Below, in pieces: positions 17,185-26,729 of a stretch of DNA of 64,000 nucleotides (its first letter is position 1; every line of letters begins with the position of its first letter). The notes under the pieces were generated by a model. It worked only from the letters and a program-made list of their open reading frames with translations. It did no database searches and had not been told where the DNA came from. The position numbers and the translations under genes are program-made. The stretch covers positions 18,636 to 82,635 of the forward strand of contig NZ_JAICBX010000009.1 in NCBI RefSeq assembly GCF_019492055.1. The letters run 5' to 3'. The DNA is from Flavimaribacter sediminis (GTDB lineage: Bacteria; Pseudomonadota; Alphaproteobacteria; Rhizobiales; Rhizobiaceae).

Positions 17185-18594
17185 TCAGTTCGGACGCGCC
17201 CCCTGCGACCAGACTGAAAGCGGGTGTTCGAGGCCCCGGATCGCCTGATCCGGATGCAGCTCGAGCGCATCGAATTCACCGCCGTCGCCATGCCCGTTGC
17301 GTTCGGATTTCGCCTTGCAAACGAGATCGTCGCTGACGACGAGACTGCACTGGAGATTGCGCGTCAGCGCCTCCAGCCGGCTTGCTGCGTTGACCGTTGT
17401 GCCGATGACGGCGAATTCCAGACGATTGGCGCCGATGTCGCCAAGCACGACCGGACCGTAGTGCAGACCGAAGCCGGCCCTGATTTCCGGCAGTCCGTGA
17501 GCGCTGCGAAGGCGGTTGAATTCCTCCAGGCTCTTCATCATCGCCTGGGCGCAGCAGAGCGCGTTGTAGGCGTCTTCGTCGCCGGCGACCGGCGTGCCGA
17601 ATGTCGCCATCAGCCCGTCGCCGAGATATTTGTCGAGTGTGCCGCCAAACCGGAAGACCTCGCGCTCCATCCGTCCGTGGAATTCGCGCAGCATGCGGAT
17701 CACCTCTTCCGGCTCCTGCCCGTCGGAGAGTTTGGTGAAGCCGACGATGTCGACGAAAAGCACCGCCACATTCTGGGTGCGGACCTGTTTCAGCGGATCG
17801 TCATTCTGCGACAGTTCCTCGACGACATTGGGAGAGAAGTATCGGGCGAGATTCGTGCGCTCCCGCTCGACCGCCGCGTGGCTGCGCAACAGGTCTCCGG
17901 CGCGCCTCACCGCCAGGGCGAGCGTGCCGGCCACGAGCAGGAAGGCGACGAGTTCCTGGAAGCGCAGGCCGAAGTCGATGGCGTTGGGATCGAGCATATG
18001 CGCAAGCTGGAGGTCCGGAGCGAACAGGGCGTAGATCGCCTCACTCCACCCCGGGTGCGCATTGGGAAAGAAGTAGATGTAGGCGATGCCCAGAATCCAG
18101 AGCCCTGTCGTCCAGGAGGCGAAGGCGAAGAACGTCCGCCAGGAATAGTGCAGCGTGCCTGCCGCAAGGAGTACGAAGAAGAAGATAAAAGCGTTGAAAC
18201 GGTATTGCATCGCATTCGGCCAGTCGAAACTGTCGAATGGATTCGGGACGACCGTTATCATCGTCATAAGCACAAGGTCGCAGAGAAGCAGGAACAGTTC
18301 CGCCCGCGACTGGCCCACGGTGCCGACCTTGAGTTGCGCCCAGCCGATGAGCGTAAAGAGGACGAGGTACATATGATAGTAGAGAACCGCCCAATGCGGG
18401 TTCACGATCGGCAGCATGACGGCGATGATCGCCATCGCAATCCATCGCGCCTGCACGGCGAGCAGCAGACCTGATTGCTTTGCCCTGACCAGGGCGGCGT
18501 CGGCATAGGCTTCTGCTTCGCGTTTCGACTCTGCGAATGTGTCCTGCGTAAACTGGGTTAGCGGGACGCCAGGCGGTTCGGCGAATGCGGTCAC
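17185..18594 (-). CDS. Adenylate/guanylate cyclase with N-terminal membrane domain
   Basis: This is a class III nucleotide cyclase of about 469 residues. The N-terminal half has several hydrophobic segments (about six) and the C-terminal half is the catalytic domain. Metal-binding aspartates are in FVDIVGFTKLSD and YLGDGLMATFG, and GTTVNAASRLEALTR contains the transition-state-stabilising N and R. The product is probably cAMP. The GTG at 18594 is chosen because GGAGGG lies 8 nt upstream; an ATG further out has no ribosome binding site. The signal sensed by the membrane part is unknown. Confidence 0.88.
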   Translation of the reverse strand: MTAFAEPPGVPLTQFTQDTFAESKREAEAYADAALVRAKQSGLLLAVQARWIAMAIIAVMLPIVNPHWAVLYYHMYLVLFTLIGWAQLKVGTVGQSRAELFLLLCDLVLMTMITVVPNPFDSFDWPNAMQYRFNAFIFFFVLLAAGTLHYSWRTFFAFASWTTGLWILGIAYIYFFPNAHPGWSEAIYALFAPDLQLAHMLDPNAIDFGLRFQELVAFLLVAGTLALAVRRAGDLLRSHAAVERERTNLARYFSPNVVEELSQNDDPLKQVRTQNVAVLFVDIVGFTKLSDGQEPEEVIRMLREFHGRMEREVFRFGGTLDKYLGDGLMATFGTPVAGDEDAYNALCCAQAMMKSLEEFNRLRSAHGLPEIRAGFGLHYGPVVLGDIGANRLEFAVIGTTVNAASRLEALTRNLQCSLVVSDDLVCKAKSERNGHGDGGEFDALELHPDQAIRGLEHPLSVWSQGARPN

Positions 18595-18675
18595 GATCTC
18601 TGCCCTCCATCGTGGATTGCGCGGGTAACATATGGGTTGGCGACTGACCAATACCAGATTGCATGGATGCAATCT

Positions 18676-19182
18676 TCAGATCAATTTTTCGTAGATCGCC
18701 TGGTTCTCATCGTCGAAGCAGACAAAATTCAGCGTCTCTAGCCGGTCGCCAAACGGAAAGGACCTGACGGCGGCGATGGCGATTTCGGCGGCCTCGCGTT
18801 TCGGGAAACGATAGACGCCTGTGCTGATGTTGGGAAATGAGATGCTGCGGATATCGCGCTCGGTCGCAATATCGAGACAGCATCGATAGCAGCTCTCAAG
18901 CAGTTCCGCTTCGCCATGGCCGCCGCCGTTCCAGATCGGGCCGACTGTGTGGATGACGTAGTTCGCCGGAAGATCGCCGGCCGTCGTGATGACCGCGTCG
19001 CCGGGCGCGCAAGGCCCTTGTCTGCGGACAATTTCCTTGCAGGCTTCGAGAATGGACGGACCGCCGCTGCGGTGGATTGCGCCATCGACGCCACCGCCGC
19101 CCATCAGCGAGGAATTGGCGGCGTTGACGATCGCGTCGGCGGGGACAGTCGTTATGTCGGCCTTCAGAAGATTGATTTGCAT
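18676..19182 (-). CDS. Macrodomain protein, O-acetyl-ADP-ribose deacetylase-like
   Basis: This 168-residue single macrodomain binds ADP-ribose. Family signs are DAIVNAANSSLMGGGGVDGAIH at about residues 16-37, the pyrophosphate loop FPNISTGVYRFP near 115, and VIHTVGPIW. MacroD-type enzymes hydrolyse O-acetyl-ADP-ribose or mono-ADP-ribosyl esters. It lies 10 bp after the exported thioredoxin gene in the same direction and 81 bp before the cyclase. Confidence 0.92.
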   Translation of the reverse strand: MQINLLKADITTVPADAIVNAANSSLMGGGGVDGAIHRSGGPSILEACKEIVRRQGPCAPGDAVITTAGDLPANYVIHTVGPIWNGGGHGEAELLESCYRCCLDIATERDIRSISFPNISTGVYRFPKREAAEIAIAAVRSFPFGDRLETLNFVCFDDENQAIYEKLI

Positions 19183-19192
19183 GGCGCAGACG

Positions 19193-19663
19193 TCATCCCG
19201 GGTATTTCGCGAGCGCAGACTTCATCATCCGCTGGAGATCGCCCGGAGAGTCCGTATCCAGTAGATGAGGGTAGTCGTTGTAGCGTCCTGTGAGGCCGGA
19301 AACGAGCCGACCCCGCGGCGACAGAACCATTGTTCGCGGGATATAGACGCCATAGGCGCCGTATCGCGCATTGATATCCGCCTCGGTGTCCCGGTCGACG
19401 AGCACCATGACCATCGATCTCGACAACTTGACGACCGACCGGTTGTAGAACTGACGACGGTATCGTCTGCAATGGGGGCACCAGGTCGTGTGGAAGACGA
19501 CCAGTATGGGCCTGTTCGTGCTGCGGGCCTCCGCCAGGCCGTCATCGAATGTTTTCCAGTCGATATTCGCGCCGTTCCAGCGATTGGCGATTTTGGGCGC
19601 GTCGGCATAGGCGCCGGTCGCCGCCCAGACAAACACGATCGCTGCAAGAAATATTCTGGTCAT
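19193..19663 (-). CDS. Exported thioredoxin-family protein
   Basis: This 156-residue protein has a Sec signal peptide (MTRIFLAAIVFVWAATGAYADA region split at about residue 20). Its thioredoxin-like domain has active site TTWCPHC (Cys at about 58 and 61). It probably works in the periplasm. The ATG at 19663 has GGGGAA upstream; earlier in-frame starts would place polar residues before the signal peptide. Whether it reduces or oxidises substrates cannot be told. It is co-directional with the macrodomain gene. Confidence 0.82.
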   Translation of the reverse strand: MTRIFLAAIVFVWAATGAYADAPKIANRWNGANIDWKTFDDGLAEARSTNRPILVVFHTTWCPHCRRYRRQFYNRSVVKLSRSMVMVLVDRDTEADINARYGAYGVYIPRTMVLSPRGRLVSGLTGRYNDYPHLLDTDSPGDLQRMMKSALAKYPG

Positions 19664-19735
19664 GAAACGCGTTCCCCACATTCTGAAAGCCAATTTGTCA
19701 CAACTTCCGGCTTCATGCGCGCCGGCGGCGCACTC

Positions 19736-21157
19736 TCACCGGCGCCAGAAGGCTGGCATAAAAAGCGCAAAGACGCACATGATTTCCAGCCGGCCGATGA
19801 TCATTTCGCCAGCCAGCATCCATTTGGCGAGATCCGGCAGATCGGCGAAATTCCCGGCCGGACCTATAACGCCGCCGATGCCCGGACCCACATTGGCGAG
19901 CGCGGTGGCGGAGGCGCTTGTCGCGGTGGCGAAATCCATGCCCATCAGAGAATAGGCCAGGGCGCAAAAGATGAATGTGATTGCGTAGAGAAAGGAAAAG
20001 ATCATGACGGACGTCGAGACTTCATCCTCGATGCGACGCTGGCCGTAACGCGCGATGACGATCCAGTTCGGCCGCACAAGCCGGCTCAGTGTCGCGTTGA
20101 CGACCTGATGGAGGATGACGAAGCGGAACTGCTTGAAACCGCCGGCTGTCGATCCGGCGCATCCGCCGACAAAGGTGATGATGAAAAAGACGCCGACGGC
20201 GGCCGGTCCCCACAACAGATAGTCTTCCGATGCGAACCCTGTCGTCGTCACCACGGAAACGACGTTGAAAAGCACCGGCGCGAGGTCATGTATGTCCGCC
20301 TCCGCATGGAATCCGGCGCGATACAGGACAATCGCCAGCGTGGTAAGGGCTATGACGCCGACATAGTAGCGGATCTGGACATCGTCCTGCCAGGACCCGG
20401 TCGAGAGCCTGATGAGAAAGAGAAACGGAACGCCGCCGATGAACATGAAGATCGTGGAGGCAATCAACATTCCGTTTGTAGCGAAGTGGCCCATGGACTC
20501 GTCCGAGGTCGAGAAGCCGCCGGTCGACACCGTCGTCATGGCGTGATTGAACGCCTCGAAGCTGGACATGCCGAGAAAGCGGTAGGCGATCGTGCAGGTA
20601 AGCGTCAGCGCAACATAGATGAGCAGGATCCGCTCGGCGTATTGCTCGGTTTTCGGAAACGGCTTGTCGGCGGTGTCGGAGGATTCCAGAGAAAACATCT
20701 GCTGACCGCCGCTTCGCATGAAAGGCAGCATGGAAATGCCGAGAACGACGATGCCGAGGCCGCCGATCCACTGGTTGATCGAACGCCAGAGAAGAATGCC
20801 GGGCGGCATCTCGTCCAGTCCCGTCAGAATTGTCGATCCGGTGGTTGTAAGACCCGACGCGGCTTCAAAGAAGGCGTCGGTAAAACTCAGATCGAGGCCC
20901 GACAGGAAAAAGGGAATGGCGGAGGCGGTGCTGAACAGGACCCACACGAGCGTCACGAACACGAACACGGAACGCCGCGATATGTGCGGCGTCTGGCGTC
21001 GGGCTGCGAAGAAGACAAGGCTGCTGAGAAAAACAACGGCGAGCGATGAGGCGAGAAACACCCGCCAGTCGGGATTGCCGACGGCGAAATCCACCACGCA
21101 CGGAACGAGCATCGACGCGCCCAGAATGCCGAGAAGCACAGAGAGGGTCTGGATCAT
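19736..21157 (-). CDS. trkH: Potassium uptake protein TrkH
   Basis: This is a 473-residue polytopic membrane transporter. Four pore-loop regions can be traced: ASGLTTTGST near residue 100, MTTVSTGGFST near 213, SVVTTTGFAS near 310 and ALANVGPGIGG near 435, each with the filter glycine. FVGGCAGSTAGGFK matches the family's inter-repeat helix. It would import K+ with the cytoplasmic TrkA, which is not in this window. The ATG at 21157 begins directly at the first membrane helix. Confidence 0.93.
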   Translation of the reverse strand: MIQTLSVLLGILGASMLVPCVVDFAVGNPDWRVFLASSLAVVFLSSLVFFAARRQTPHISRRSVFVFVTLVWVLFSTASAIPFFLSGLDLSFTDAFFEAASGLTTTGSTILTGLDEMPPGILLWRSINQWIGGLGIVVLGISMLPFMRSGGQQMFSLESSDTADKPFPKTEQYAERILLIYVALTLTCTIAYRFLGMSSFEAFNHAMTTVSTGGFSTSDESMGHFATNGMLIASTIFMFIGGVPFLFLIRLSTGSWQDDVQIRYYVGVIALTTLAIVLYRAGFHAEADIHDLAPVLFNVVSVVTTTGFASEDYLLWGPAAVGVFFIITFVGGCAGSTAGGFKQFRFVILHQVVNATLSRLVRPNWIVIARYGQRRIEDEVSTSVMIFSFLYAITFIFCALAYSLMGMDFATATSASATALANVGPGIGGVIGPAGNFADLPDLAKWMLAGEMIIGRLEIMCVFALFMPAFWRR

Positions 21158-21223
21158 TCAGTCCTCCCTCCCATACGTGTTCCCGGTCATTTCTGGCGCT
21201 TCAAAGCCTCCGCGAGCGCTTGG

Positions 21224-22105
21224 TCAGCGGGTTGGAACGGGGGTTTCTCCCCGGTAGTCATAAAAGCCGCGCCCGGTCTTCTGACCGAGCCAGCCGGCCT
21301 CGACATACTTCACCAGTAGCGGACAGGGCCGGTATTTCGAATCGGCGAGGCCGTCATAGAGCACCTGCATGATGGACAGGCAGGTGTCGAGGCCAATGAA
21401 ATCGGCGAGCTGCAGCGGGCCCATGGGATGGTTGGCGCCCAGCCGCATGGCCGTGTCGATGGCCTCGACGCTGCCGACGCCTTCATACAGCGTATAGATC
21501 GCCTCGTTGATCATCGGCAGCAGGATGCGATTGACGATGAAGGCCGGGAAATCCTCGGCCACGGTCACGGTCTTGTCGAGCGAGCCGACGAAATTGCGCG
21601 ACGCCTCGAAGGTGACGTCTTCGGTGGCGATGCCGCGCACCAGTTCGACCAGCTTCATGATCGGAACCGGATTCATGAAATGAATGCCGATGAAGCGTTC
21701 CGGCCGATCCGTGGAGGACGCCAGCCGCGTGATGGAAAGCGATGACGTGTTTGTCGCCAGGATCGCTTCCGGATTGAGGATAGGGCACAGATTGGCGAAG
21801 ATCTTGCGCTTGACCGTCTCGTCTTCGGTGGCGGCCTCGATCACAAGGTCCAGCGATGCGAGGTCGGCGACCGCAGGGGCGGCATGGATGCGCGAAAGCG
21901 CGGATTCGCGTTCCTTGTCTTCCATTTTTCCGGACGACACCTGACGCGCCATGTTGCCGTTGATGGTGGCCAGGCCGTCCTTGATGCGGTCTTCCGAAAT
22001 GTCGTGAAGCCTGACGTCATATCCGGCGACGGCGCAGACATGGGCGATCCCGCTGCCCATTTGGCCCGCCCCGATGATCCCGACCGTTTTAATTGCGTTG
22101 CCCAT
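21224..22105 (-). CDS. 3-hydroxybutyryl-CoA dehydrogenase
   Basis: This 293-residue NAD(P)-dependent enzyme oxidises or reduces 3-hydroxyacyl-CoA. The dinucleotide motif GIIGAGQMGSGIAHV starts at residue 9. The catalytic histidine lies in GIHFMNPVPIM at about residue 140, with the E in LVIEAATED. FIVNRILLPMINEA and GRGFYDY near the C-terminus complete the family pattern. It follows etfBA in the same direction but is separated from them by a clear intrinsic terminator, so it probably has its own promoter. Confidence 0.93.
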   Translation of the reverse strand: MGNAIKTVGIIGAGQMGSGIAHVCAVAGYDVRLHDISEDRIKDGLATINGNMARQVSSGKMEDKERESALSRIHAAPAVADLASLDLVIEAATEDETVKRKIFANLCPILNPEAILATNTSSLSITRLASSTDRPERFIGIHFMNPVPIMKLVELVRGIATEDVTFEASRNFVGSLDKTVTVAEDFPAFIVNRILLPMINEAIYTLYEGVGSVEAIDTAMRLGANHPMGPLQLADFIGLDTCLSIMQVLYDGLADSKYRPCPLLVKYVEAGWLGQKTGRGFYDYRGETPVPTR

Positions 22106-22130
22106 GGCTGTTTTCCGTGAATATCAAGCG

Positions 22131-22173
22131 AAACAAAAATAAATGGCCGGGAAGACAACGTCCAGCCCGGCCA
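22131..22173 (-). terminator. Intrinsic terminator downstream of etfA
   Basis: On the minus strand, TGGCCGGG (22173-22166) and CCCGGCCA (22151-22144) form an 8-bp GC-rich stem. It is followed at once by TTTATTTTTGTTT. It lies about 30 bp after the etfA stop and upstream of the 3-hydroxybutyryl-CoA dehydrogenase gene. Confidence 0.8.
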
Positions 22174-22201
22174 AGGAATTATTCCAGATTGTTGGTCGGC
22201 G

Positions 22202-23131
22202 TCAAAGCGCCTTTTCCAGTTCGGGCAAGGCCTCGAAAAGGTCTGCGACGAGGCCGTAGTCGGCGACCTGGAAGATCGGCGCCTCGTCGTCCTTGTTGAT
22301 GGCGACGATGACCTTGGAGTCCTTCATGCCGGCCAGATGCTGGATCGCGCCGGAGATGCCGCAGGCGATGTAGAGGTCGGGCGCGACCACCTTGCCCGTC
22401 TGGCCTACCTGCCAGTCGTTCGGAGCGTAGCCGGCGTCGACAGCCGCGCGGGACGCGCCGACGGCGGCGCCCAGCTTGTCGGCGACCGGAAGGATGACTT
22501 CCTGGAACTTCTCCGAGGAGCCGAGAGCCCGGCCGCCGGAGATGATGATCTTCGCCGAGGTCAGTTCCGGACGGTCGCTTTCGGACAGCTTCGCTTCGAT
22601 AAAAGTCGACAGACCCGGGTTCGCGGCAGCATCGACGCTCTCGACGGAAGCCGAGCCGCCTTCGCCGGCGGCCTGGAAGCCGGCCGTGCGCACCGTGATC
22701 ACCTTCTTCGCATCGGAAGACTGCACCGTCTGGATGGCGTTGCCCGCATAGATCGGACGCTTGAAGGTGTCGGCGCTCACAACGTCGGTGATGTCGGAGA
22801 TCTGCATCACGTCGAGCAGGGCGGCGACGCGCGGCATGATGTTCTTGCCGCTCGTCGTGGCCGCCGCCATGATCGTATCGTAGTCGCCCGCCAGCGAAAC
22901 GATGAGCGCAGCCGTCGGTTCGGCAAGGCCATTTTCCAGTTCGTCGGCCTCGGCGAGCAGCACCTTTGTCACGCCATCGAGTTTTGCAGCATCGTCAGCA
23001 ACGCCTTTGGCGCCCTTGCCGGCGACCAGCACATGGATGTCGCCGCCGATTTCCTTTGCCGCCGACAGCGCTTTCGCGGTCTGGTCAGACAGGGCCGCAT
23101 TGTCGTGATCTGCAAGAAGAAGTGTTGTCAT
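22202..23131 (-). CDS. etfA: Electron transfer flavoprotein alpha subunit
   Basis: This is about 309 residues. It binds FAD with the C-terminal motif, visible as [21 protein letters not shown] and [22 protein letters not shown]. It carries electrons from acyl-CoA and other flavin dehydrogenases to ETF:ubiquinone oxidoreductase. ATG codons at 23137 and 23131 are both possible; 23131 ([10 protein letters not shown]) gives better spacing to AAAGGA. It lies 16 bp after etfB, same operon. Confidence 0.95.
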   Translation of the reverse strand: MTTLLLADHDNAALSDQTAKALSAAKEIGGDIHVLVAGKGAKGVADDAAKLDGVTKVLLAEADELENGLAEPTAALIVSLAGDYDTIMAAATTSGKNIMPRVAALLDVMQISDITDVVSADTFKRPIYAGNAIQTVQSSDAKKVITVRTAGFQAAGEGGSASVESVDAAANPGLSTFIEAKLSESDRPELTSAKIIISGGRALGSSEKFQEVILPVADKLGAAVGASRAAVDAGYAPNDWQVGQTGKVVAPDLYIACGISGAIQHLAGMKDSKVIVAINKDDEAPIFQVADYGLVADLFEALPELEKAL

Positions 23132-23147
23132 TGTCATGGTTCCTTTC

Positions 23148-23897
23148 TTACAGCACGCCGGCTTCGTTTTTCAGCTTGTCGACCAGTTCGGCGACGCTTT
23201 CCACCGTCACGCCGGCCTTGCGGCCCTCCGGCTCCTTCGTCTCGACAACCTTGAGACGCGGAGCGGTGTCGACGCCGTAGTCGGCGACCGTCTTCTTGTC
23301 GAGCGGCTTCTTCTTCGCCTTCATGATGTTGGGAAGCGAGGCGTAGCGCGGCTCGTTGAGACGCAGGTCCGTCGTCACAACGGCCGGCAGCTTGATCTCG
23401 ACCGTCTGCAGACCGCCGTCGACCTCGCGCGTGACGCTGGCGACGCCGTCGCCGATCTCGACTTCCGAGGCGAAGGTGCCCTGGCTCCAGCCAAGCAGCG
23501 CCGACAGCATCTGGCCGGTCTGATTGGCGTCGTCGTCGATCGCCTGCTTGCCGACGATCACGAGATCGGGCTTTTCTTCCTCGGCAATGCTCTTCAGGAT
23601 CTTGGCGACCGCCAGCGGCTCGACCAGATCGTCCGTCTGCACCAGGATACCGCGGTCCGCGCCCATGGCGAGCGCCGTGCGGATAGTTTCCTCGGCCTTC
23701 GCAGGCCCGATCGATACGGCGACGATTTCCTCGGCCTTGCCGGCTTCCTTGAGGCGTATCGCCTCTTCGACGGAAATCTCGTCGAACGGGTTCATCGACA
23801 TCTTCACATTCGCGAGCTCGACGCCGGAGCCATCCGATTTTACCCGGATCTTCACGTTGTAGTCTACAACCCGCTTCACGGGCACGAGGATCTTCAT
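23148..23897 (-). CDS. etfB: Electron transfer flavoprotein beta subunit
   Basis: This is 249 residues. The start [19 protein letters not shown], the [16 protein letters not shown] segment and [18 protein letters not shown] (AMP/adenine site) are diagnostic of ETF-beta. The C-terminal recognition region is [13 protein letters not shown]. It is the first gene of the etfBA operon, with a promoter candidate about 160-185 bp upstream. Confidence 0.96.
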   Translation of the reverse strand: MKILVPVKRVVDYNVKIRVKSDGSGVELANVKMSMNPFDEISVEEAIRLKEAGKAEEIVAVSIGPAKAEETIRTALAMGADRGILVQTDDLVEPLAVAKILKSIAEEEKPDLVIVGKQAIDDDANQTGQMLSALLGWSQGTFASEVEIGDGVASVTREVDGGLQTVEIKLPAVVTTDLRLNEPRYASLPNIMKAKKKPLDKKTVADYGVDTAPRLKVVETKEPEGRKAGVTVESVAELVDKLKNEAGVL

Positions 23898-24052
23898 GCG
23901 TTTCCCTTTCCCATAGCTCGCCGAGACACATTTTCGGCGCGATATGCCTTATCTGCCCCTTCTTCCTGTTTCTGACCGAAAGACGACATTATCGTACAAG
24001 ATTCGGCCAGATATGCAGGAAACGGGCATTTCGGTGCGTTTATCGTGCGGGT

Positions 24053-24082
24053 CACATATCGGCAAGCGACCGTTTCCGTCAA
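24053..24082 (-). promoter_or_regulatory. Candidate sigma70-type promoter for etfBA
   Basis: On the minus strand, TTGACG (24082-24077) and TATGTG (24058-24053) are separated by 18 bp. It lies in the 216-bp gap between the rhomboid gene end and the etfB start. No operator is evident. Confidence 0.45.
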
Positions 24083-24113
24083 TCGGTTTGGACCGGATTT
24101 GGCTATTTTGCCG

Positions 24114-24872
24114 CTACCCGCGACCCCAGCGCGGTTGATCCTTCGGCTTGTCCTCCTCGACGACGACGGCGCGCGGCGTTTCGATGCGCCGGTCGAACAG
24201 CGGGACGGCGCGGCGCCTGAACAGGAAGACAAGAACCGCGCCGGCGGCCAGTCCGCCGATATGCGCGCCCCAGGACACGTTGCCCCTGCTGTCGCCGAAC
24301 AGCATCACGACCTGCAGAATGATCCAGATCCCGAGCGGTATCCAGGCCGGCAGGGGCAGGGGAATACGCCCGAAAGCGAGAACCCACAGCCGCACTTTCG
24401 GATGCAGAACGAGATAGGCGGCGACGACGCCGGCGATCGCTCCGGACGCGCCGATGAGCGGCGCCTGGGATTCCGGCACGACATAGCCATGCAACACGGC
24501 GCCGGCGATTGCGCAGATACAGTAGAAAGCGAGGAAGCGGATATGGCCCATCGCGTCTTCGACGTTGTCTCCGAAGACCCAGAGGAAGAGCATATTGCCG
24601 GCAAGATGAAGGAAATCGCCATGCAGGAAGGCGTAGGTGAGATAGGTCGCGCCTTCTGGAACGAGGACGAGGTCCGGCGTCAGATCGGCGTAGCCGTTGG
24701 CGACCGCCGGTATATATCCGAGGCCGAGAATGGCGGCGGCGGTGAAATCGCTGCCAGCGCCGGCGCCCGCCGTCACCATCCAGATCGCACAATTCGCGAT
24801 GATCAGGGTCAGCGTGACGTACTGCATCCTGATATATTTCAGGCCGTTGCGGTCATGCAGCGGGATAAACAT
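24114..24872 (-). CDS. Rhomboid family intramembrane serine protease
   Basis: This is 252 residues. The catalytic serine is in LIGASGAIAG (about residue 145) and the catalytic histidine in WGAHIGGLAAG (about 207). The HxxxN oxyanion region is visible as HLAGNMLFLWVFG. At least six membrane segments can be traced and the C-terminal tail is charged. The ATG at 24872 has AGGGCGG upstream and lies 7 bp after the adenosyltransferase stop. Substrates are unknown. Confidence 0.9.
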   Translation of the reverse strand: MFIPLHDRNGLKYIRMQYVTLTLIIANCAIWMVTAGAGAGSDFTAAAILGLGYIPAVANGYADLTPDLVLVPEGATYLTYAFLHGDFLHLAGNMLFLWVFGDNVEDAMGHIRFLAFYCICAIAGAVLHGYVVPESQAPLIGASGAIAGVVAAYLVLHPKVRLWVLAFGRIPLPLPAWIPLGIWIILQVVMLFGDSRGNVSWGAHIGGLAAGAVLVFLFRRRAVPLFDRRIETPRAVVVEEDKPKDQPRWGRG

Positions 24873-24879
24873 GGCCGCC

Positions 24880-25458
24880 CTATCTGTGCTTGCCGGGAAC
24901 CCACAGCACGTCGCCGCGGCCGTCGTCATTGGCGCATCGCGCGGCGACGAAGAGAAGGTCGGAGGCCCGGTTGACGTATTTTATGGCGGCCGGCGAGACG
25001 ATTTCGCCGTCCTTCGCGGCAAGCGCGACCATCAGCCTCTCGGCCCGGCGGATCACGGTGCGCGCAAGGTGCAGGGCGGCGGAGGCCGGAGATCCGCCAG
25101 GCAAAACGAACGATTTCAGCGGCTCCAGCCGGGCGTTCAACGCGTCAATGTCGGCCTCTATGCGCTCGACCTGATGGTCGGTCACGCGCAGTGGCTCATA
25201 GTCGAGCTTCCTGCCGGTGTCCGGCGTCGCGAGATCGGCGCCCAGATCGAACAGGTCGTTCTGCATGCGGGCGAGAATGGCGTCGATCTCCGGCAACTGG
25301 CCGGTATGCAGTCTCGCCATGCCTATGCAACTGTTGCCCTCGTCGACGGACCCGTAGGCCTCGACGCGCAGATCGTATTTCGGACGGCGCGCGCCGTCGC
25401 CGAGGCCGGTTGTGCCGTCATCGCCGGTCCTTGTGTAGATTTTGTTGAGTTTGACCAC
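24880..25458 (-). CDS. Cob(I)alamin adenosyltransferase, PduO/MMAB type
   Basis: This is 192 residues. It makes adenosylcobalamin from ATP and cob(I)alamin. The ATP-binding N-terminus IYTRTGDDGTTGLGDG and the helix motif RTVIRRAERLMVAL with YVNRASDLLFVAAR are diagnostic. It lies upstream of the rhomboid gene with a 7-bp gap and downstream of the twin-membrane protein gene. Confidence 0.94.
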   Translation of the reverse strand: MVKLNKIYTRTGDDGTTGLGDGARRPKYDLRVEAYGSVDEGNSCIGMARLHTGQLPEIDAILARMQNDLFDLGADLATPDTGRKLDYEPLRVTDHQVERIEADIDALNARLEPLKSFVLPGGSPASAALHLARTVIRRAERLMVALAAKDGEIVSPAAIKYVNRASDLLFVAARCANDDGRGDVLWVPGKHR

Positions 25459-25515
25459 TTGCGCCTACCGTCCCTATCCGTTTTTCCCGGAGTTCCAGGC
25501 GCCGTCGCTGACGCG

Positions 25516-25713
25516 TCAGCGACCGCCGCCGGTTATCCAGAGAAAGGCGACAATAAGAACGACCGCGACGAACTGCAATATGATGCGCATCTGCATCAGC
25601 TTGTTGGAGAAATTTCCGTCGCCGCCGCGCATCATGTTGATCAGGCCGCGAACGAGAACAAGGACCACCGCTCCCATGACAACGAGTATGGTGAAGTAGA
25701 GGAAGGTCGACAT
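25516..25713 (-). CDS. Twin transmembrane protein (HIG1-like)
   Basis: This 65-residue protein is made of two membrane helices (about residues 4-26 and 43-62) joined by a short positively charged loop (MMRGGDGNFSNKLMQMR). Alphaproteobacterial proteins of this size are placed with the HIG1 domain family, linked in mitochondria to cytochrome oxidase supercomplexes; the role here is inferred only by similarity of build. It is co-directional with the adenosyltransferase (57-bp gap). Confidence 0.78.
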   Translation of the reverse strand: MSTFLYFTILVVMGAVVLVLVRGLINMMRGGDGNFSNKLMQMRIILQFVAVVLIVAFLWITGGGR

Positions 25714-25761
25714 GACTGGTCCGTTTTAATGTGGCGTGCGGCTGTTCGGGCCATGTAACAG

Positions 25762-26595
25762 TTATGACCGGCTTTTCAAGACGGCGTGGAAAAGGGGCGC
25801 CGGAAGCAGCCGCTTCAAAATGACGCCGGTCCTCGCCGGCGTGGTGACAATGTAATGCGGCTTCGGCCGTGGATTTTCAAGCGCGTGCTGCAGGACGCGA
25901 TAGATCGCGTCCGGCTTGAGCTTGGCCCGGTTTTTCACGCCGCCCTGACGCAGCCTCTCCAACTGCGCCTCGTAGTCTTTCCGGTGAACGGAGGATTCAA
26001 TGTCGATATATTTGGCGACATAAGGCAATGCGTTGACGGCGATCTTCGATTCGATCGGCCCGGGTTCTATGAGGCTGACCTCGACGCCGGTGCCGTCGAG
26101 TTCGTAGCGCATCGCTATCGACAGCGCCTCAAGCGCGCCCTTGGAGGCGGCGTAGGCGCCGCGATAGCGCATCGGAACGAGGCCCAGGATTGAAGAACAT
26201 TGCACGATCCGGCCGTGGCCCTGATCGCGCATGACCGGTATGACGCGGCGGGTCAGGTCGTGCCAGCCGAAGAAATTCGCCTCGAACTGCTCCCGCAGGG
26301 CCTCGACAGGCAGATCCTCCACGGCGCCCACCTGGCTGTAGGCGCCGTTGTTGAACAGCGCGTCGAGCCTGTTTGCGGTCATGTCCAGCACCTTGTCGAC
26401 GGCGTCGGCGATGCTCTGCGGCCTTGCGTAGTCGAGATAGAGCGCCTCCAGGCCGTCGCTTGTCAGAGCTTTGATGTCGTCCGGCTTGCGCGCGGTGGCG
26501 AAGACGCGCCAGCCATCGGCCTTGAGCGCCCGCGCGCACCAGGCGCCGATGCCCGAGGAGCAACCGGTAACGAGGATCGATCTTTCTTGCGCCAT
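25762..26595 (-). CDS. Short-chain dehydrogenase/reductase family oxidoreductase
   Basis: This 277-residue SDR has TGCSSGIG cofactor motif near residue 9, NNGAYSQ at about 84, the catalytic serine in CSSILG near 135 and the catalytic YAASK near 149-153. The ATG at 26595 has GGAAG five bases upstream. It reads toward the twin-membrane gene but with its own start region, and it is divergent from the YihY gene. Substrate unknown. Confidence 0.9.
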   Translation of the reverse strand: MAQERSILVTGCSSGIGAWCARALKADGWRVFATARKPDDIKALTSDGLEALYLDYARPQSIADAVDKVLDMTANRLDALFNNGAYSQVGAVEDLPVEALREQFEANFFGWHDLTRRVIPVMRDQGHGRIVQCSSILGLVPMRYRGAYAASKGALEALSIAMRYELDGTGVEVSLIEPGPIESKIAVNALPYVAKYIDIESSVHRKDYEAQLERLRQGGVKNRAKLKPDAIYRVLQHALENPRPKPHYIVTTPARTGVILKRLLPAPLFHAVLKSRS

Positions 26596-26729
26596 GGCGA
26601 CTTCCGTTATGTTTGTCCGGCCCTTCGTCCGGCGAAGTCGCCGGGATGTCAATGCCATGGCAACACGCGCCTGCTTGACTATGGGCGTCTTGTGTGCGGC
26701 AAATGGCGGCAGGCATCGAAGGTCGAATC

